The position numbers and the translations under genes were made by a program. From Lunasporangiospora selenospora (Eukaryota; Mortierellomycota; Mortierellomycetes; Mortierellales; Mortierellaceae), in NCBI GenBank assembly GCA_015680635.1, contig JAABOA010000409.1, forward strand, positions 1 through 15,508: DNA of 15,508 nucleotides. Direction: 5' to 3'. The notes beneath the pieces are model-generated. The model did not search any database. It was not told the origin of the DNA and worked only from the letters and a program-made list of their open reading frames with translations. Shown in pieces: positions 1 to 9,803 of the stretch; position 1 is the first letter of the stretch, and the number at the start of each line of letters is the position of its first letter.

Positions 1-355
1 GCGCCCTTGTGTGCGGTGCCAACGGGCTAACAAAGGGAGAGATTGAAGTGATATGAACAGGGTGGGGGGTGGTTGGGCGTTTGTAACCGCGCCTTTTCGA
101 ATGCGTGTGGTTTATGGTTGCATGTGTGCGCAGAGAAAGAGACAATGAGCCAATGGTGTTCGCCCTCCAATGTTGACCTGTTGTTAGTAACAAGGGACAA
201 CAGGGGACATAGGGTCATGAGGGGGGGGGGGGAATGTTTGGCTGGGATGAACGCTATCCAGACGACCAGTAATGGCTACAACAACAACATGAGCAAGGAG
301 TGTTCAAAATGGATTCTTTATGACTAATGCAACTGCTTTTTTTTTTGTTATCCAG
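1..355. other. Non-coding left edge, probably upstream intron or 5' flank of gene 1
   Basis: No convincing coding stretch is seen here. Frames are short and show no codon bias or recognisable protein. The sequence is G-rich, with a run of 12 G at 221-232. It ends in a T-rich tract followed by TTATCCAG, a good 3' splice acceptor (AG at 354-355) feeding the first visible exon of the coiled-coil gene. I therefore read at least the right part as an intron. Its donor cannot be placed and may lie outside the window. Confidence 0.5.
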
Positions 356-2070
356 TGCTTCACGAAAAGGTCTCTTGCAAGGCGTACATCTCTCGCATGG
401 CCTATTCCTCCTCCGAGGGTTCTCCACAAGAGTAAGCGTCTATCTCTCCTTTCCTTTCTCCTATGCTGTCTGTGCGCTTAAGAAACACGACAATTGAAGC
501 AATCAACGTGAGACTCACCCCTCTCATCTGCACCAACTAGGTCCCAGGGCAAGACCAAGTCCGGTTCGCCCTCCGGCTCCATTTCCGGCTCCACCAAATC
601 CAACTCTGGCTCCAATTCAGGATCAGGATCGATCAATAGCAATGGCAGTGGAGGTCAAGGCACCAACATCGACTTGATCATTACTCGACTCCAGAACGAA
701 CTCACGCGTTCTCAAGAGACGAACACGGATCTGGGAGCACTCAAGCAAGGATTGGGAGACCTTGAGCGTGTCATGGTGTCTAACAAGGACAGACGCACAG
801 ACAGCAAACTGGCAAGTCCCAAGAGCCTGAGTGGAGATGAAAATGGGGGCATCTCGTTTGCTGATTATGAAAAGCGACTTGAGCATCAATCCAAGGTGAG
901 TCAAAGAAGATGCAAGCCAAAAGAAGATTGAGGCAAAAACAAAAAAAACAAAAACAAAAACACATTATTCACATCTACTTTCTCTTTCTCTTTCTCTCAT
1001 CTCGTGGGGATACTACAGATCCATACCGGTGAGCTTTCCAAACTCCAAAAGTCACTTTCGGATACGCAAGCAGAGTTGGAGGCCTATATCCAAAAGACAC
1101 AATTACTAGAGCCCCTTGTGACCCAGGACGAGATTTTGCGTCGGGATCTGGCACAGAGTGCGGCGGATTTGACAAGAGCCAAGGTAGAGCGGGACTTGGC
1201 CAAGGAGAGCATGAATGAATTGATCAATGAGCATCAGCAAGAAAAGGACAAGCTCCGCAAGGAGCAGGAGACCGCTCTTGCGGAATTGAAAAAGAGCCAT
1301 GCCGAGGCCCTTGACCAGTTGAGAAAGGAGGTTGAACAAGAAAAGCAGAGCTTGAAAACTTCGTTTGAGCAGGAAATTGAGCAACTCAAGGAACAACATC
1401 AGCAACAGCAACAAGAGACCTTGAAGGATCAACAACAGACCACCTCGTTTGTTGAAGTTCAGACGCGACTAGAGTACGAGGCGACGACTTTGCGGACCGA
1501 GAATGAGCAGGCGCAAAAGAAAATTTTGAGTGTGATTGCAGAGCGGGAAGCTGTGACGATAGAGTTGACCAGGACCAAGACAGCATTGGATGAGGTTCAG
1601 AAGGTCAAGGAGGAACTTGCTCGTGAGGTTCAGGAATTGAAGGAACTGGCGAGCTTGACACCAACGAGTGCGACTGCCACGACCACGACCACGGTGTTGC
1701 AGACATCCTCTACACGACATGTGGCCTCGACCAAGAAGGGTGGCCACAAGTTGAATGAGGATACTATTGCCAAGTACGAGTTCTCATGGGCGCAGTTCGT
1801 CTTTCCCATGGGTGGAAAGAAGAATCCGTCTCAAATGGGCCAGGTAAGCTCCCTTTTCTCATTCTCTCTGTCTCTCACACTCACACTCGCACACTTTCTA
1901 CAGATCATGAACTGGAGGAAATTTCGATTTCAAAAAATACTCATCTCTCATCTCTCTTTCTCTTCCTCCTTGTACTTTAGCCATCAACGATGATCATGTC
2001 TGGTGGTTTCATGTTGGTCGGCATCGGTGCCTATGTGCTGTGGCATCGCACGGGTTTGAATTCAAACTAA
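356..2070 (+). CDS. Coiled-coil protein with C-terminal membrane anchor (5'-partial; SLMAP/Far10-like?)
   Basis: Exons read 356-431, 541-895, 1019-1843 and 1981-2070 (TAA). The reading frame is kept across all three junctions (donors GTAAGC, GTGAGT, GTAAGC; acceptors CTAG, ACAG, TTAG). The visible part is 447 residues. In order it has a short start (LHEKVSCKAYISRM), a Ser/Gly-rich linker of about 45 residues, a first heptad segment (IITRLQNELTRSQE), and a long Glu/Lys/Gln coiled coil from FADYEKRLEHQSK to EELAREVQELKEL. A Thr-rich stretch, a motif FSWAQFVFPMGGKKNPS and a hydrophobic tail (MIMSGGFMLVGIGAYVLW) followed by HRTGLNSN complete it. A single hydrophobic segment at the extreme C-terminus indicates a tail-anchored protein facing the cytosol. 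In SLMAP/Far10-type proteins an N-terminal FHA domain precedes such a coil and anchor; the first visible residues could be the end of an FHA fold, but this is inference. An ATG at 397 could be an alternative start within the first visible exon. Confidence 0.85.
432..540 (+). other. Intron of gene 1 (109 bp)
   Basis: Donor GTAAGC follows CACAAGA and the acceptor is CAACTAG. Removing it joins two coding segments in frame, with the split codon GA|G. Reading through it meets in-frame stops. Confidence 0.75.
896..1018 (+). other. Intron of gene 1 (123 bp)
   Basis: Donor GTGAGT and acceptor TACTACAG. The junction is phase 0 and joins YEKRLEHQSK to IHTGELSKLQ within the coiled coil. The 3' half is pyrimidine-rich (repeated TTTCTC) before the acceptor. 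Confidence 0.85.
1844..1980 (+). other. Intron of gene 1 with two usable acceptors
   Basis: Donor GTAAGC at 1844 follows a CAG codon (phase 0). The acceptor at 1979-1980 (TACTTTAG) joins to the exon for the membrane anchor, which is the reading I adopt. A second acceptor, TCTACAG at 1902-1903, would give a 60-nt intron, also phase 0. It would lead to a different 29-residue tail ending at a TGA at 1991-1993. Confidence 0.7.
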
Positions 2071-2327
2071 GGAATGTGCGCGTGAGAAGATAGTGATTCA
2101 GTTATCTGTAAATCGACCTTGATCTTTCTACTATTGTTGCTGGAGACTTGCCCGCTATACCCTCCCTTTCCCCCCTTCCCCGATTTAAGCCAAGCAAGCA
2201 GGGGAAAGAAACAAAACAATCAAAAACAAACAAACCAAAAACAAACCAAAAAACAACAACAACCTCTCCACTCTTTATCCGCTCCCTATCCTCCTGTAAT
2301 ATATCTTTACTACCCATTTCAGAGTCA

Positions 2328-2344
2328 AATAAAGGACATTTATT
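2328..2344. terminator. Back-to-back poly(A) signals for the convergent genes
   Basis: AATAAA at 2328-2333 on the + strand is separated by five bases from TTTATT at 2339-2344, which reads AATAAA on the - strand. The first lies 258 bp after the gene 1 stop and the second 74 bp after the gene 2 stop. AATAAA is the classical polyadenylation hexamer; use at this site is inferred from position. Confidence 0.5.
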
Positions 2345-2378
2345 CTTCAGTCAGATGCTTTCGAGGACAGTTCTCTCC

Positions 2379-2402
2379 TTTTTTTTTTTTTTTTTTTTTT
2401 TT
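2379..2402. repeat. T24 homopolymer
   Basis: An uninterrupted run of 24 T on the + strand (A24 on the - strand), just past the stop codon of the minus-strand gene. It would lie inside that gene's 3' UTR as a transcribed A tract. Its length is likely to be variable and prone to sequencing error. Confidence 0.9.
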
Positions 2403-2417
2403 GCTACTTCTCCCTTC

Positions 2418-5400
2418 TTATTGCTTTGATCGTCGCGAAAAGAAAAAAGGTCTCGAGGTGAATATCAAAGGTGGGGACAATGATGGCAAGGAGGAACCAA
2501 CAGTAGGTTTGGAAACTTCTGACAAGCTCGCCCGAGATTTCATACGGTCACTACTTGTAGTCGGCATCACGAACGAGGGAGTGACCATCGTGGTCGTCGT
2601 ATGGGTCGTCGAAACACTCTGAGTGATGGGCGGATTGAATGATGGCAAAGAGGAGGGAGTTAAATTTGAGTGATTGAGCGACTGTGTCTGCAACAACAGT
2701 TCACCATTTGCAGTATTGGCAGTGAAAGCTATTACATTCTCCTTTTGGTCTTGCGTGATAGAGGAGTCACCGATTTTGATGGGATCGCAAATTGTAGCAG
2801 CATTGCACAAAGTAGCAACAGAGGTCGATGTTGAATGGCGGATTGAAGAGGAAGCAGGACCTCTCTCAGAGTCCTGAGCTGGATATATTGCGGCAGTCAA
2901 ACTGGGCAGTGGTGTTGCGGAAAGCACTGTTCCCGGAACCAGGAGCTGTAGCTGCTGCTGCTGTCGTTGTCTTCTTTCCAACCAATCGCTAGGCCCTGGC
3001 TCCGAGGGACATTCAAAATCCCAGGTACGCAATGGTTCGTCATCCTGGACATCAGGATCATCCCCAGCAGCTCTCTCCTTGCCCTTTTCGAGTTGCTGTT
3101 GTCGACACTGACGAGTCGAGCAAAGAACCGAATCCCCATACGCCGAGCTCTCCGAACTACTAGAGTTCGTATGGACAGTAGCAATAGTCGATCCTGTCGG
3201 AACTCGGACCAATTCAAACGTACTCTCATCGCTGCTACCACAAACATCAACAGCCTCTTGGGGCGCTGAGACTTCGTCTCCATGCGCCATTTGTCGAGAC
3301 GAGTGGAATGCATCGGAACGGCTCGAGAAACCATTGCTGTGGTGTTCACTGTGGCTGCTGGATTGGGCACTACTGGAACCAGTTACTTGAATTTGGACCT
3401 GGACCTGAACTTGGTCCTGATTGCCTCCTGAAAAAGTACCGGAAGGATACCTGTACCAACCGCTGACTGGAATATCATTCACGGAGTGATGACTAAGGCT
3501 ACTACCCCCGACCCCGAAGGGCGCCGACGAGGTCATGCTCGGTGGCTCTTGGCACTGGAGAGGGGATATTTGCGTATGGGATACTGCATACTGCTGGTAT
3601 TCGGGATAGTTCCCACCGCCAACACCGCCACCACTATCACCTTGACCAATGTTCCGTTGCCAGTAGCACGGTTCCAGGTACTGTGTCGAGCCTGTAATGC
3701 TCTCGATCATAGGCGAGTGGACAGATCGACAATTCGTTCCTGATAACTGTGCAACAGTCGGTTGTCTGGTCGTCGAGACCTCACCGTGGTTGATGGTGCT
3801 TCCTGAGGAGGTGGAAATGTCAGAAAGTGAACTTGGCCGACGTCTCCGGAAGGACCAGCGTCGCTGTCGTTGATGTTGCCGATGAAATGGACTGGTTGAC
3901 GTTGCTTGAGTGTTCTCACTGGCACTACTACTTCTGGACAACATATTGGCGACTGGGTTCATGTTAGAGTATGCTTCTGATGAGAGAGTGGATGGAGGCA
4001 CTTGTGTCTTGTTAAAGGACATGGGAGGGACCCAGGACATGATCCTTCTCTGACTAGAAAGTCGTTGATGTTGATCTTGCTGGGGGTTTGATCCGAGGCA
4101 AGGCGTTTCTAGAGCAATGGGTCTCGAGTCAGCCCAAGGTGTCGTGGCCCTAGGGCACACATGGATCGGCCACTTGTTACTCTTTTTCTGTGGTTGCCTC
4201 GTGGTCTCCACACCATCTTTCTCTGCGGAAAGACTCTTTCGATTAAAAATGTCGATTTTAGATCGAACGTTATTGCTACTGCTGCTACTGCTGGTACTGG
4301 CTCCATTGATTTTGTTGCTACTATCGCTGTCTTTGCTGCCAAGACTACTGGACCGGCTCAGTGAAGATTGCTCCCCAGTCTTGGATACTGTTGAGGACCT
4401 TGATGGTTGGGGCTGTGGGTTAGAGAGTATTGATGACCGTTTGAGATGTACCTGAGAAAAAGGAGTTGGAATCCTGTGACTCGAATTTGTATACTGTGAT
4501 TGTGATCCCGTCATCCTAGCTGATTGGATTCGAGCTGCAGATCCAGGATTAGAACCAGAAGTTGCAGCTGTTGTGGTAGTTGTGGTAGCGGTAGCGGCCG
4601 CCGATTTAGGTACACCGTTACCCGTTAAGTCATAATAGGCCCCAGTATCCCGTTCAAAGGCAATCTCGCGCTCGACTCTCATCGAAATTCGATACTCTAT
4701 CTCGGCAATGGTCTGAGCTATCGCATCGAGCGAATCCTGGCGATAGGGCTCGGTCAGTCCCTTGCTATTGTCCTGATGGACTATCTCGTCATTTCCATCC
4801 TCTCCACTGCCCCATTGTCCCCCTGCAGATGCAGATTGATATGAAGAGGAAGAGGAAGAGGAGGAAGAAAATCGCTGTCCTAAAGCTACAGCTCCAGGTC
4901 GTAGCCATCGCTTCGTAAAGGAACGTCGTATAGTTGGAGTTGACACTGCAGCGCCCTTGGTGGTAGAAGGATTCGAGTTGGAGGGTAGGATCGGACAACA
5001 GTCATTCTTGACGACAGATTCTCTCAGCTGCTGCAGGATGCTTTTCTTTCGAGTCGGCAAGTCCCGAAGATGATATTTTAAATCGGTGTCTTGACTTGAC
5101 GTGGTCGTAGCATCGTAAATACCCCCCATCGCTTCGCCAACCTGCAATGATTTTGTCGGTAAACGAGTCTCTTGTGCCGAGGGCAATGATGCTGTATTGC
5201 TCCCCCGTGTCACAATGGAGAGTTTTGGATTATTTTTGGTAGCAATCACCAATGCTGGTGATAGTGCTGAAGACCTAGTATCTCTGCCAAAGGCTCCTAG
5301 CGATTCGAAGCCGATAAGAGAAATGGATGATATTAATATGAGAATAAATGTATCCAAAGACGAGAACTTTGAATAGACCAAACGTACCCTGTTCATTAAG

Positions 5401-7422
5401 CGACTCAATACAAGATTGACCAAAACTTGATCGACAGGTCACATAACAGCTCGATGGCGAAGAAGACGATGACCAACTCTGCTCACTCCCCTGAGAAATA
5501 GAAGATGTTGAGTTCGTGGCAAATCGTCTGGACCCTCCCCTTTTCACTTGGTAATGCAATCCGTCCTGAGTGTTCGCATCCATGGGAGAAGGACGACTTG
5601 AAACACTAGCGTTCCTATCGTCTTGGCTATTGAACTTTTGGATTAGACTCTTGACACTTGATCTCCTCTTGACTGTACTTGGAGAGCCAGGCAATGAAGA
5701 AAGAGGTGACGATGTTGTAGTCATGGGAGAACTGACGTTGCTAATTGATCGTGCTCTAACCAGATTGTTGTCAAGTGGCTCGGGGGTTGAACCAAGGTTA
5801 ACGCGGGATGATGTCATAATGAACAGCTTGGTAGCCAAAGGTGAAGTGGGCGACTTGACCAGGTGTACAGAGGACAACGAGGAGGGCAAAGTGCCAGCAC
5901 TCCTGTTATTCCTTAAACCCAATGATGGTATAGTATCGTCTGGAGTGGGCCTAGTCTGCATGATACCGTTACTAGTGGATTGTCGTCGAGTGGCTGCCCA
6001 TGAAGAGTGTGTAGCTGTTGAAAAGGTAGTTCCTGATTTGGACAAAGCTGCTGGTAGTGGCGGTGGGGAGGACTGGGATTGTCCCCAAAAGTCATGAGGA
6101 GGGGCCCACGGATGACAATTCGTTCCAAGAGTTCTAGGTGTGGTCGGGTAGTCCCAAGAATCAGACGCCGCCGAACTGAGGACTCTTGACATTGGCAGCG
6201 GCGCTGTTTGACCACACATTCCCAAACCTGGCTGTGGTACCATTGGATCAGGGTCCATGGACTTGCTACTCAAAATACTATTGTTTCGATCTTGACCCCA
6301 AGTTCTGTCAGCTCTCTGGGCGAAAGAGTAGGATTCAGGCTTGGTGGTGCCTTGGTGGTGTTTACGCTTTGCACTCGAAATGGAAGCAGTGGCCGCAGGG
6401 AAGGGTGTTATCCAATTGGAGAGCCTTGATGAACAATTGTGGTCGACGGCTTTTGAAGATCCAGGGGCCACAGTCTGCCGTGTTCTTGCTTGAGAGCTAG
6501 CAGTCTCTTGGTGATGTAGAATATCGCTAATATCGACTTTGATGAGTCCTCTTTTACCGTGGTGATCCGTAACAAAGGCTTCTTCTTCATTGGCTTCCCA
6601 AATGCAATCTTTGGCCGACTTGTCGGTGTTGGTTCTTTGGCTGTTTAGGACAGGATCGACGGGGACTGAAACACCATTCCCAGATCCCTTTTGAAAAGAC
6701 CCGTCCAGAGATCTATCTAGATGACTAGCAGCTGACTCGGTTGCCTTTGGAGAATGACTCTTGAGCCAGCTCTGGCTGATCTCAGGAATAGGAAACATTT
6801 GCGCCAATGGTGGCAATGACTCTAACTTTGACTGCCCGAGAAGTCCTAGTTCTTGACGAACAGTAGAGGTACCGACCAAAGTCTTGACACCTCCGGTATT
6901 CTTTACGCCAACTCCAGCTCCCGATGCAAAAGCAGCACCTGTACCCACCATCATTCCTTGAATGTGGGCACCCTTATGCCTTTGGCAGTACTGCTGAATA
7001 TGTCGTAGGAAGGAACAGGCTTTCACAAGAAACGGCTGCATGACTGCCAAATGAATTCGAGGTCGAAAGGATGGATGGCGAGGTATCTGAAAAATGATAA
7101 TTTTGCAGTATCGAAAGGCAAGGACCATGCTCTTGAACAATAGCTTCCTGGCTTGAGTATCTCGCGTTGTGACACGATAACTGTCGCTGGTGACTGAATC
7201 TGGATTGGCATCATCTTCCAGAGGATCAGCCAAGGATTGAGGATGTAACAAATCATAAGCTTTCTGGCGAAGCTGAAGGACGCGAAGAGCCACCTTTTTC
7301 TGGACAAGGAGGTGTTGGAACACAGGAACACAGGTATTGAGCTTTGGAGGGGTGGAAAGGACGTCGATCGTTCTCTCCAAGGAGACTGAGCATCGAGGTA
7401 GATCGTTGGGTTGGGCCGCCAT
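2418..7422 (-). CDS. Large Ser/Thr-rich protein of unknown function, 1,637 residues
   Basis: Exon 1 is 7422-5388 and exon 2 is 5296-2418 (stop TAA), joined across a 91-bp intron (donor GTACGT, acceptor GCTAG) with split codon G|GA. The start ATG at 7422-7420 has A at -3 and G at +4. I recognise no catalytic domain. Residues 1-150 look helical and ordered (for example QKKVALRVLQLRQKAYDLL at 41-59, and about 91-146). Residues 271-304 form another ordered-looking block (CIWEANEEEAFVTDHHG and following). Most of the rest is disordered Ser/Pro/Gln sequence. Short conserved-looking motifs are RRSSVKSLIQKF at 586-597, SILQQLRESV at about 764-773, a charged helix AIAQTIAEIEYRISMRVERE at 870-889, RSKIDIFNRKSLS at about 1023-1035 and TWDFECPSEPGPSDWLERR at 1436-1454. 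Basic Ser sites such as RRSS and RRRRPSS suggest phosphorylation by basophilic kinases (inference). It may be a scaffold or regulatory protein; no function is claimed. Confidence 0.85.
5297..5387 (-). other. Intron of the 1,637-residue protein gene (91 bp)
   Basis: On the coding strand the intron starts GTACGTTTGG and ends ATCGCTAG, with a TATTAATAT stretch upstream of the acceptor that could serve as branch site. It joins two long reading frames that lie in different frames. Two further in-frame acceptors lie just downstream (TCTTCAG, ending at 5267, and CACCAG after it), so small amino-acid-level splice variants are possible. Confidence 0.85.
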
Positions 7423-7472
7423 TGTCTGGTGAAAGTAGCAACCGAGGCGTCAAGATTGGCGAAAAGAGTGTA

Positions 7473-7515
7473 GGAGAGAGAGAGAGAGGGAGAGGGAGAG
7501 GGAGAGGGAAAGAGA
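7473..7515. repeat. GA-rich tract (GAGAGG hexamers), pyrimidine-rich on the gene 2 sense strand
   Basis: A (GA)n stretch passes into repeated GAGAGG units. On the coding strand of the neighbouring minus-strand gene it reads as a CT tract 51-93 bases upstream of the ATG. That is the position where many fungal genes have pyrimidine-rich core-promoter or 5'-UTR stretches. Confidence 0.8.
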
Positions 7516-7732
7516 TATCACCTTTGTGTGAGGCATGGGTGGCTTTTTAGAGAGGGAATGGATGGTGGATCGACGGATCCTTTTCTAGGAAGCGCGACAC
7601 TGTGGCTATTTCGAGCGATGTTCAACTACACATTCCCCGATTAAGGTTTCTGTAACAAGGGACGATCCTTTTGAAGTCTGTCCATTTTAAGCTCAAGAGG
7701 TCAGGGCACAACTGAAAAAGGTTGTTACCAGA

Positions 7733-7979
7733 TATAAAGGCCAAAGGGGTGTACAGAGTCAAAGATGCCGTGGATCCCCTTACTCTATCCCTCTGTCTCT
7801 TCATCTTTATCTTGCTTCTTCATTCGGCCAATTGCCTTTTCTTGACATCAAAGAGTTTATGACAAGAAAGAGGAATGAAGAGACGTTAACTTGCTCGAGT
7901 GGTAACCTCTTGTCCACAGGACAATCTCTCCTTCCTAGTGCTCATCGAGTCAGCATGCAACAAAACGAAATTGAATAAA
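7733..7979 (+). other. Possible small transcription unit with 39-codon reading frame
   Basis: TATAAAGG at 7733-7740 is followed by a CT-rich stretch (about 7777-7830), then an ATG at 7859 opening 39 codons to a TAA at 7976-7978. The stop overlaps an AATAAA (7974-7979). The order TATA box, CT stretch, ATG, AATAAA resembles a compact fungal transcription unit. The predicted peptide has no recognisable feature, and such an arrangement can arise by chance. Confidence 0.15.
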
Positions 7980-8684
7980 CAACCGAGGGGTGCTGATCAC
8001 TACCAAGGTAGTCGACCTACAAAAAAAGGAGGCTTTGACTTCAAGACCAAAGGGTCAATGGTCTATGGCGGCGTTATGAAATCCTCCGAGGGCCCTTTTT
8101 TTTTCTTTGAAGGGGGAGGGAAAAGAGAGTAAGCAATACATGCACTGACAAAAGGGTGCATCCGAGTAATAATGAACTGTCCAAAGTGGGTGTAGAGACA
8201 GCCGCTTCATTTATACACCAGAACTACAACGGGCGTCAGACCCGGGGGAAGGAGGAAGACGAGGTTGTCTCCTCGGTGTTCCCATGCGTCCTAAGGCTCT
8301 TTGTCCGAATAAAAATGGTGGGTTAAGTGGCCTTGTTCCAACCCACTCAAGGATTGTCGATCAACAGAGTGGAGGTACTTTGCTCCTTCCTGAGGAGCGT
8401 GTGGACAGGTTGCAGATGAATGATTGGATAGTCTCGGCGGACAATGAAGGAGGGGGGGGAGGGAGAGAAAGAGAGCGCGCGCGTTGTCCCGAGCTGGGTT
8501 GGGCGTTGAACAGTCGGACGTGATTCAGTCTAACTTACTCCCTCCTCCTCCGAGTGTGAGGTGGTGTCTGTCATGCACCAAAGAGTCACTTGGACTGTAA
8601 ATTGCAATCATGCAAGTTTGAGTGGCAGATTGAGCAGAGTACTGCACAGTGCGCTTAGAGTAGACCCCGAATCCTCTCTTACTT

Positions 8685-8710
8685 TCTCTCTCTCTCTCTC
8701 TCTCTCTCTC
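8685..8710. repeat. (TC)13 microsatellite
   Basis: Uninterrupted TC dinucleotides inside the divergent intergenic region, flanked by further pyrimidines. Confidence 0.9.
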
Positions 8711-8944
8711 CCCTCTTTCTCGACTGGAAGTACATCGACAAGAGAAGGTCTACTGACCAAGGACAGAAAAGTGTGTGTGAATGTTACATCATGGGATGAG
8801 GATGCACCAAGCAAGAATGAGTGAAGCTGCTCTGTCCGTTGTCAGAGAGAGAGACAAGTGAGACGGAGTGACACCAGTCAAGGCCAATGCTGTGTCTCGC
8901 ATTAGTTTGATCCTAATTGGCTTCGGTCGTCTCATGCCATTCTG

Positions 8945-8947
<3 letters not shown>

Positions 8948-8978
<31 letters not shown>
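8948..8978. repeat. (TC)15 microsatellite
   Basis: A second uninterrupted TC dinucleotide run about 240 bp from the first, again on the strand that is sense for the DENND6 gene. Confidence 0.9.
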
Positions 8979-8983
<5 letters not shown>

Positions 8984-9299
8984 CTGCATCCACTTTGCTA
9001 CTCCATGGTCTCTTTGCTCTCTCCTCCATTCTGGCCCAGAATGGACATTTGGATGGCATGGACCACAGAGACCTGACAGCCCAAAAGGGCTCATTTTCGG
9101 TCCATCTCCGTCCTGGTTCCTCCCCTGGCTGATCACGTTTGCTGAACTGCAGTGCTCATGCAAGGAATGAAGGATGGGAGATCAGTGATTCAAGTGTGCG
9201 GTGAAGCAAAGAGAGAAGAGAGAAAGAGGTTGGCATTGTCCCCCAAAGTAGGAGAGATGAGAGAAAAGAACAGTTTTAAACCGACCCAGCTTGGGGCCG

Positions 9300-9668
9300 T
9301 CCTGACCGCGTCTTCTCTTTATTTTTTTCTCTCCGACCACTCTCCGTTGGATGGATGGCCTGACTTGACTCTCTCTCTCCACTCCACTCCACCACTCCGT
9401 CTGAGCTCATCGTCTGTTGCTTGTTTCCCGTCTACTCTCTCCTCTCTTTTCCCATCTCGTCTTCTCGCTCTTTACCTTTCTCTCTCTCTTTCTCTCTCTT
9501 TTTCTCTCTTTTTCTCTCTTCCCATCCACACTTTCACCCATTAACCATCACCCACTGATCATTTTGCTCACTTATTCACTCTTATTCTCATTCTCTCATT
9601 CTCTCATTCTCTCACTCTCTCACTCTCTCTCCCTCTTGCTTACTCTCTCGCACTCTTTCTTCTCTCCT
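9300..9668 (+). promoter_or_regulatory. Pyrimidine-rich promoter/5'-leader block of the DENND6 gene
   Basis: Nearly continuous C/T sequence with short tandem repeats: a decamer (variants of TTTCTCTCTT) at 9481-9520 and an octamer TTCTCTCA with close variants at 9591-9630. It stops about 135 bp before the ATG at 9804. CT blocks are common just upstream of, or at, transcription start sites in filamentous fungi; the assignment rests on composition and position. Confidence 0.45.
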
Positions 9669-9803
9669 CACTCAAGCGTCTACACTCTCGAACATCCTCC
9701 TCGAGAACCCAAGCTCAAGCGCACCCCAACGTCGTCATAGGAACTAGAGCATACACTCACTCGTTGCTTGTCAGAAGGAGCAGGGAGACTCATAACAGCA
9801 ACC

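Larger units (their letters stand above)
2071..2417. other. Convergent intergenic spacer (3' ends of genes 1 and 2)
   Basis: No gene is seen between the two facing stop codons. The spacer holds a C-rich stretch, an A/C-rich low-complexity stretch at about 2205-2262 (repeated CAAAC and CAAAAAC), polyadenylation-type hexamers for both strands at 2328-2344, and a 24-T run at 2379-2402. Confidence 0.75.
7423..9803. other. Divergent intergenic region, 2.38 kb
   Basis: This lies between the start codons of the unknown gene (-) and the DENND6 gene (+). I find no long reading frame with coding character, no tRNA or rRNA, and no transposon ends. It holds alternating GA-rich and CT-rich tracts, TATA-like boxes on both strands (TATAAA at 7733-7738 +; TATAAA at 8216-8211 -), and the presumed promoters and 5' UTRs of both genes. 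Small reading frames in it are mostly readings of the repeats. Confidence 0.75.

Noticed and set aside
1106-1435. Leucine-rich reading frame on the - strand
   Set aside because: It is the reverse strand of the Glu/Lys/Gln coiled coil, whose codons read as Leu/Phe backwards.
2119-2622. 167-codon frame on the + strand
   Set aside because: Runs through the T24 tract, the intergenic spacer and the antisense of the large minus-strand gene; no coding character.
4117-4455. Leucine-rich frame antisense to the large minus-strand gene
   Set aside because: It is the complement of Ser-rich coding sequence (repeated Ser codons read as Leu-rich).
5297-5423. Apparent hydrophobic N-terminus (LDTFILILISSISLIGF) of a separate 1,001-residue protein
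   Set aside because: It is the translation of the 91-bp intron and a little of exon 1 in another frame. Splicing joins the two long frames exactly, so there is one gene and no signal peptide or membrane segment.
5570-6097. 175-codon frame on the + strand
   Set aside because: Antisense shadow of exon 1 of the unknown gene, with no independent start context or recognisable protein.
8284-9170. Several 70-130 codon frames on both strands of the divergent spacer
   Set aside because: They are mainly translations of CT/GA repeats (Leu-Ser or Arg-Glu runs) without coding character.
8685-9668. Regularly spaced repeats considered as a CRISPR-like array or satellite
   Set aside because: The units are 2-10 bp pyrimidine microsatellites with no unique spacers; typical fungal promoter low complexity.
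9768-9803. Upstream in-frame extension of DENND6 starting at a TTG
   Set aside because: TTG is not a normal nuclear start and the ATG at 9804 has an ideal context (ACCATGG).
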